Positions 6,377 to 9,717 of a DNA stretch of 9,717 nucleotides are shown in pieces. Positions within the stretch are counted from its first letter, which is position 1. Each line of letters starts with the position of its first letter. The DNA comes from Trebonia sp. (lineage in GTDB: Bacteria; Actinomycetota; Actinomycetes; Streptosporangiales; Streptosporangiaceae). The stretch spans positions 1 to 9,717 of the forward strand of contig JASHPP010000298.1 in NCBI GenBank assembly GCA_030038035.1. The letters run 5' to 3'. The notes under the pieces were generated by a model. It was not told where the DNA came from. It saw nothing but the letters and a program-made list of their open reading frames with translations, and did no database searches. A program made the translations under genes and the position numbers.

Positions 6377-6783
6377 CCGTGTACATCGTTGATTCTTCCG
6401 CCTGGATCGAATACCTCCGCAAGACCGGAAGCCGGGCCCACCTCGAGGTAAGGGCTATGGTCCGCCGTGAGCCGCCGACCGCCGGCGTCACCGAGCCGGT
6501 GATCATGGAACTGCTGGCAGGCGCCCGTGATGCCGGGAATTTCCGGCGGATCGAGCGGCTCACCGATGCGATGCCGCTCTGCCAGGTGGACCCGGTCTGC
6601 GACTTCGCCGAGGCAGGCGCGCTGTACAAGGTGCTGCGCGATGCCGGCATCACGATCCGGTCGAGTGTCGACTGCCTCATCGCGGCCATCGCATGGCGGC
6701 GCAACGCCACGATCGTGCACGCCGACCGCGATTTCGACGCGATCGCCGCGCGCTACCCCGTCCAGGTGATGTCGCTGGTGTAG
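6373..6783 (+). CDS. vapC: VapC-family PIN-domain ribonuclease toxin
   Basis: A 136-residue PIN-domain protein. VapC toxins are Mg2+-dependent RNases that cleave tRNA or rRNA when freed from VapB. Acidic active-site residues are visible: D7 in [14 protein letters not shown]46 in [12 protein letters not shown]100 in [11 protein letters not shown] and D118 (with D120/D122) in HADRDFD. All four core positions are intact, so the toxin is probably active. The start is TTG 6373, which overlaps the antitoxin stop as TTGA. GTG 6379 ([13 protein letters not shown]) would be an equally family-like start two codons later. A rare TTG start may keep toxin translation below antitoxin translation (inference). 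It ends 8 bp from the stop codon of the convergent SDR gene, with no room for a terminator between them. The RNA target cannot be read from sequence. Confidence 0.88.
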   Translation: MTVYIVDSSAWIEYLRKTGSRAHLEVRAMVRREPPTAGVTEPVIMELLAGARDAGNFRRIERLTDAMPLCQVDPVCDFAEAGALYKVLRDAGITIRSSVDCLIAAIAWRRNATIVHADRDFDAIAARYPVQVMSLV

Positions 6784-6791
6784 CGCGCCGC

Positions 6792-7565
6792 CTACGTCAC
6801 CGAGAAGCCGCCGTCCACGTAGATCGTCTGGCCGGTCACGTAGTCGCTGGCGGTGGAGGCGAGGAACACCGCCACGCCGGCGAAATCCGAGGGCTCCCCG
6901 TTCCGCCCGGCCATCGTCCGCGCCGCCAGGGCGGCCGACCGCGCCGGGTCGGACGACACCTCCACGGTGAGCGGGGTCGAGACGAACCCTGGGCAGACCG
7001 AGTTCACGCACACCCCCGAGGGCGCCCATGCCTCGGACTGGGACCGCGTCAGCGCGGCCAGGCCGCCCTTCGAGGCGCCGTACCCGCCGCTGTTGCCGAA
7101 CGCGCGCTGTGCCTGCTGCGAGGTCACGTTGATGATCCGGCCCCAGCCGCGCGCGGCCATCGCCGGGCCGAACCGCTGCCCGAGCAGGAACGGCGCGGTC
7201 AGGTTGACGGCGAGCATCAGGTCCCAGTGCTCCTCGGACAGCGACGGCAGCGGCGGCCGCAGGTTGACGCCCGCGCAGTTGACCAGGATGTCCGGCTCGC
7301 CGAACGCGGCGGTCGCCGCCGACGCGGCCCGGCGCACCTCGGCCCGGTCGGCCAGGTCGGCGCTGACCCACGCCGCTGAACAGCCGGCCGCGCACAGCGA
7401 CGTCGCGGTGGCGGACAGGCGGGTCGGGTCCCGCGCGATCAGCACGACTCGCGCTCCCGCCAGTGCCAGGGCGGACGCCATCGCCTCGCCGATCCCCGAG
7501 CTGCCACCCGTCACGACGGCTACCCGCTCATCGAGTGAGAACAACTCCGCCAGGAAGCCTGTCAC
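6792..7565 (-). CDS. Classical short-chain dehydrogenase/reductase (SDR)
   Basis: A 257-residue NAD(P)-dependent oxidoreductase of the classical SDR family, probably cytosolic. The nucleotide-binding motif TGGSSGIG lies at 19-26 and NCAG at 96-99. The catalytic tetrad is N121, S149, Y162 and K166 (GYGASKGG). PGFVSTPL (191-198) and the C-terminal VTGQTIYVDGG complete the pattern. R45 after the second strand (LIARDPTRL) hints at NADP(H), by inference. The substrate cannot be assigned; related sequences are often annotated loosely as gluconate or 3-oxoacyl reductases. Start is GTG 7565. A GGTAAG ~9 nt upstream is a weak ribosome binding site. It lies 52 bp after the PfkB-family kinase stop on the same strand, so the two are probably one transcription unit, suggesting a shared sugar or polyol substrate. 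It converges with vapC. Confidence 0.87.
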   Translation of the reverse strand: MTGFLAELFSLDERVAVVTGGSSGIGEAMASALALAGARVVLIARDPTRLSATATSLCAAGCSAAWVSADLADRAEVRRAASAATAAFGEPDILVNCAGVNLRPPLPSLSEEHWDLMLAVNLTAPFLLGQRFGPAMAARGWGRIINVTSQQAQRAFGNSGGYGASKGGLAALTRSQSEAWAPSGVCVNSVCPGFVSTPLTVEVSSDPARSAALAARTMAGRNGEPSDFAGVAVFLASTASDYVTGQTIYVDGGFSVT

Positions 7566-7617
7566 AGTCGATTGCTTACCATACGCGCGGGTTTGCGCGA
7601 AGGGATTCGGCCCGCCC

Positions 7618-8508
7618 CTACAGGACGGGCCGCGCGCCGATCAGGTTGAGCGCGTGCGCGGCCAGGCGGCAGCCGCTGCCGAGTGCCTCGGCCGGCGGCT
7701 TCTTGTCCAGCCACGCGGGCAGGAACCCGGCGACGAACGCGTCGCCGGCGCCGGTCCCGTCAATGACCCGCTCGACCGGGGGCGCCGGCACCCGCACCGG
7801 GGGACGGCCGTTGGCATAGAAGAGCGCACCGTCCCCGCCGAGCTTGATGACGACCTGGGGATACCAGGCGGTGAGCACGCGGGCGGCCTGCTCAGGGTCG
7901 TCCCGCCCGGTCAGCACCTTGGCCTGCGCGACGTTCACGAACAGCAGCACCGCGTTGCTCGACAGCTCGAGGAACGGCTCGGCGCCCGCCCGCTCGAGCG
8001 GCGCCGCCGACGCGCCGTCCACCGACGCCGACATCCCGGCACGCCGGGAGAAGTCCAGGGCGGCGAGCGCCGCCGCCCGCGACCCCTCCGCGAGCAGCGT
8101 GTACCCGGAAACATGCAGGTGCGCGCCCGGCACGAACAGGTCATGCGGCAGGTCGTCTGGCGACAGTGCGGCGTTCGCGCCGGGGTCGGAGAGCATCGTC
8201 CGCTCGCCCTTGTGCGTCACCATCACGACGCACGTCCCGGTGGGCCGCTCCGGGTCCATCACGAGCCGCGCGTCAACCCCGTAGCCCATCAGCTCCATGT
8301 CACGGTTCCGGCCGGCGATATCCGCACCGCGCCGTCCGACAAATGCCACGTCAGCGCCATCCGCCGCCAGCCACGCCGCGATATTGGCGCCCGAGCCGCC
8401 GCCGTGCATGGTCACGGTCGCCGGAGTGTCGCTGCCCCGCGCGAGCGGCAGCGTGGCGTGGGCGACCGTATCCGTCATCAAGTCGCCAATGACAACGATG
8501 CGGGCCAT
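7618..8508 (-). CDS. PfkB/ribokinase-family carbohydrate or nucleoside kinase
   Basis: A 296-residue ATP-dependent kinase of the ribokinase/PfkB superfamily. PfkB signature 1 is present as HGGGSGANIAAWLA (35-48), and signature 2 as DGTGAGDAFVAGFL (250-263) with catalytic base D256 and the anion hole GTGAGD. VIKLGGDGAL (220-229) is the usual strand before the ATP site. The substrate is not clear: ribose, pseudouridine, adenosine and other sugars are all possible, and no dedicated transporter or PsuG glycosidase is adjacent. I chose ATG 8508 (MARIVVIGDLMTD) because the family motif begins there and GAGGTG lies 9 nt upstream. An in-frame ATG at 8517 has that GAGGTG directly abutting it, and a 26-residue extension to 8586 is Pro/Asp-rich and unlikely. 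The leader can fold to hide the ribosome binding site. The SDR gene follows after 52 bp. Confidence 0.86.
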   Translation of the reverse strand: MARIVVIGDLMTDTVAHATLPLARGSDTPATVTMHGGGSGANIAAWLAADGADVAFVGRRGADIAGRNRDMELMGYGVDARLVMDPERPTGTCVVMVTHKGERTMLSDPGANAALSPDDLPHDLFVPGAHLHVSGYTLLAEGSRAAALAALDFSRRAGMSASVDGASAAPLERAGAEPFLELSSNAVLLFVNVAQAKVLTGRDDPEQAARVLTAWYPQVVIKLGGDGALFYANGRPPVRVPAPPVERVIDGTGAGDAFVAGFLPAWLDKKPPAEALGSGCRLAAHALNLIGARPVL

Positions 8509-8516
8509 GATGGTCA

Positions 8517-8547
8517 TCACCTCATCATCTGGATCATCAGGAGGTGA
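8517..8547 (-). promoter_or_regulatory. Kinase ribosome binding site with pairing anti-SD arm
   Basis: On the - strand GAGGTGA (8523-8517) carries the Shine-Dalgarno of the kinase gene, 9 nt before ATG 8508. Exactly 17 nt upstream lies TCACCTC (8547-8541), its perfect 7-nt complement, extending to CTCACCTCCT, which resembles the 16S rRNA 3' end. If transcribed together the two could form a hairpin that closes the site. The pairing is seen in sequence; control by it is inferred. Confidence 0.45.
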
Positions 8548-8737
8548 GCCGCCGGTACCAGGCAGCGATGCCAGGGCGACGGACAAAACCCTTATCAGGG
8601 ACTCCTACGGTATCTGTATCCGCCCGGTGATGGCCACCGCGTTGGCCTGCACGGTTATCAAAGTGGTAAGGTACGCGCCCAATTCGCGGCCCGCCGTGCT
8701 CGCGCGGTCGCGCGCCGGGCGCCCAGCGGCGGGCGGG
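8548..8737. other. Non-coding gap between yjbQ and the kinase gene
   Basis: No gene is supported here. The left half is AT-richer than the surroundings and holds TTATCA-type hexamers at 8591 and 8655 and GGTATCTGTATCC near 8609. This is where a - strand kinase promoter would be expected, but I see no hexamer pair at proper spacing. The right half (8701-8730) is almost pure G/C with CGCGCGGTCGCGCG and the palindrome GGGCGCCC inside GCCG/CGGC arms. It lies just after the yjbQ stop and could be a GC-only terminator (weak, no U-tract). Confidence 0.35.
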
Positions 8738-9148
8738 TCAGCCGAGAAACGACAGCCGCACCTGCCTGTCCGGGTTGTCCACGTTCAGGTCGATCAGCGC
8801 GACGGACTGCCACGTGCCGAGCGCAAGCCGCCCGCCGAGCACGGGGATCGTCGCGTACGGTGCCACGAAGGCCGGCAGCACGTGCGTCCGGCCGTGGCCG
8901 CGCGACCCGTGCGCGTGCTGCCACCGGTCATCGGCGGGCAGCAGGTCCGCGAGCGCCGCGAGCAGGTCGCTGTCGCTGCCCGCGCCGAGCTCGATCAGCG
9001 CCACGCCGGCCGTGGCGTGCGGCACGAACACGTGCAGCAGCCCGTCCCCGCCGCCCGAGGCCGACCTGGCGAACTGCGCGCACTCGCCGGTGATGTCCGC
9101 CACGGACTCCCGCCCGCCGGTGCGTACCCGGATGATCTGGCTCTCCAT
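8738..9148 (-). CDS. YjbQ/UPF0047-family protein (secondary thiamine-phosphate synthase enzyme)
   Basis: A 136-residue protein matching the full length of the small YjbQ (UPF0047) family. Family marks are FVPHATAGVALIE (41-53) with H44, the histidine-rich segment HAHGSRGHGRTHV (78-90), and TIPVLGGRLALGTWQSVALID (100-120). Homologues form trimers with a conserved histidine/acidic metal or phosphate site. E. coli YjbQ has a side activity as thiamine-phosphate synthase, and the main cellular role is not settled. No thiamine genes are visible here. Start is ATG 9148 (MESQIIRVRT). TATCAT on the - strand 9 nt before it could be a -10 for a nearly leaderless transcript. It is divergent from the XRE regulator across a 100-bp gap and precedes the kinase gene by 229 bp. 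Confidence 0.88.
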   Translation of the reverse strand: MESQIIRVRTGGRESVADITGECAQFARSASGGGDGLLHVFVPHATAGVALIELGAGSDSDLLAALADLLPADDRWQHAHGSRGHGRTHVLPAFVAPYATIPVLGGRLALGTWQSVALIDLNVDNPDRQVRLSFLG

Positions 9149-9237
9149 GATTCCGCGATGATAAGCCCCGGCCCAGGCAGCCCCGCTCGTGGCCTACCAT
9201 CCGTACAGTGCCGCAAGCCCTGCCGAGATGACGGGAT

Positions 9238-9241
9238 GAGG
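9238..9241 (+). promoter_or_regulatory. Ribosome binding site deciding the regulator start
   Basis: GAGG, within GATGAGG, lies 7 nt before GTG 9249. An in-frame TGA at 9237-9239 rules out any earlier start in this frame, so the GTG is the first possible start codon. Confidence 0.55.
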
Positions 9242-9248
9242 AATACGC

Positions 9249-9717
9249 GTGACGGAGGCAGCTGGCGCGACCGGCGCCCGGCTGCGGCTGGCGCGGCAGG
9301 CGCGCGGGTTCTCACAGCAGCAGCTCGCCGGCATGGCGGACGTCAGCAGGCAGGCGGTGTCGGCCGTGGAGTCGGGACATTCGGACCCGTCGCTGCGGGT
9401 CGCCCTCGCCCTCGCCCAGGCGCTTGGGATGACCGTTGAGGAGCTGTTCGGTCCTGGCGATCCGGTGCGTCCGGTGCCCGCGGTCCCGGTGGCGCCGCTG
9501 GCGGGCGGCCAGACGCGGGTGGCGCTCGCGCCCGTGGGCGACCAGTTCGTGGCACTCCCGCTGCGCATGGACACGGCGGCGGGCATGGGCTTCATCCCGG
9601 CCGGCGGGCTGGCGGTCCAGGCAGGCCTGGCCACCGTGCCGGGTTCGCCGGACATCGCGGCGGCCGCCCCCCGCACGTCCCTCAATGCCCGCGCCCCGCA
9701 CGGCACGGTCGCCGTCC
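9249..9717 (+). CDS. XRE-family regulator with PBP-like ligand domain, 3' end outside window
   Basis: The first 156 residues of a one-component transcriptional regulator that runs off the window. Residues ~9-67 form an XRE/Cro-type helix-turn-helix: ARLRLARQARGFSQQQLAG (10-28), then VSRQAVSAVESGHSDPSL (32-49) and ALGMTVEELFG. A Pro/Val linker follows. From ~87 (QTRVALAPVGDQFVALPLR, then GFIPAGGLAV) the sequence resembles the start of the PBP-like domain found in XRE regulators related to molybdate or molybdopterin-type binding proteins. Ligand binding is expected from family knowledge, but the ligand is unknown. The gene starts at GTG 9249, is divergent from yjbQ with 100 bp between them, and could regulate that promoter as well as its own (inference). 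Confidence 0.85.
   Translation, partial: MTEAAGATGARLRLARQARGFSQQQLAGMADVSRQAVSAVESGHSDPSLRVALALAQALGMTVEELFGPGDPVRPVPAVPVAPLAGGQTRVALAPVGDQFVALPLRMDTAAGMGFIPAGGLAVQAGLATVPGSPDIAAAAPRTSLNARAPHGTVAV

Noticed and set aside
7562..7582. Six-codon upstream frame (MVSNRL) overlapping the SDR GTG as GTGA
   Set aside because: Could couple translation, but it has no ribosome binding site and is short enough to arise by chance.
7584..7599. CGCGC/GCGCG hairpin between the kinase and SDR genes
   Set aside because: Only 5 bp with no T-tract, and common by chance at this G+C; not strong enough to call a terminator.
6853..8547. 564-codon + strand open frame across the SDR and kinase genes
   Set aside because: It is antisense to two genes with intact catalytic motifs and has no recognisable domain of its own.
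8536..8550. Perfect AGGAGGTGA on the + strand
   Set aside because: No start codon follows at usable spacing and no + strand gene is supported. It is better explained as the complement of the anti-SD arm in the kinase leader.
8640..8720. Possible tRNA-like fold in the yjbQ-kinase gap
   Set aside because: No T-loop consensus, no acceptor stem pairing and no anticodon arm could be assembled.

Overview
The window is very GC-rich, with a strong G/C preference at third codon positions. It encodes both subunits of a DNA topoisomerase IV of the Streptomyces-like type, a VapBC module, and GTG/TTG starts with several possibly leaderless promoters. This points to a high-GC actinomycete (Actinomycetota). 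The exact order cannot be fixed from the sequence, but it looks more like a filamentous or Streptosporangiales-type genome than a Mycobacterium, because mycobacteria lack topoisomerase IV.

Left part (1-6119): parE, whose 5' end lies outside the window, and parC are both on the + strand. They are separated by one accessory gene on the - strand (2306-3340). That gene has an AbiEi-like N-terminal wing-helix region and a C-terminal Vsr/PD-(D/E)XK-like nuclease region, and it is less GC-rich than its neighbours. The two intergenic gaps around it are unusual. They carry three copies of a ~22-nt hairpin-forming unit with a conserved TGGCGYA loop, two on the left and one inverted on the right. The right gap also holds a 45-nt near-perfect hairpin that runs directly into a 15-bp tandem array (3444-3518), just upstream of parC.

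Middle part (6120-6783): a vapB-vapC type II toxin-antitoxin operon sits 38 nt after the parC stop. It has a 4-nt coupled overlap, a TTG start for the toxin, and an 11-bp-spaced direct repeat over the promoter/start that could be its operator.

Right part (6784-9717): three genes run on the - strand: yjbQ (UPF0047 family), a PfkB/ribokinase-family sugar or nucleoside kinase, and a classical short-chain dehydrogenase (SDR). The kinase and SDR are 52 bp apart and probably co-transcribed. The kinase leader contains an anti-Shine-Dalgarno-like arm that can pair perfectly with its ribosome binding site. Divergent from yjbQ is a regulator truncated by the window end, combining an XRE helix-turn-helix with the start of what looks like a periplasmic-binding-protein-like ligand domain.

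No rRNA, tRNA, CRISPR array or intact insertion sequence was seen. The topoisomerase IV genes are core genes. The AbiEi-like gene, the repeat-rich gaps and the vapBC module form the accessory layer wrapped around parC.
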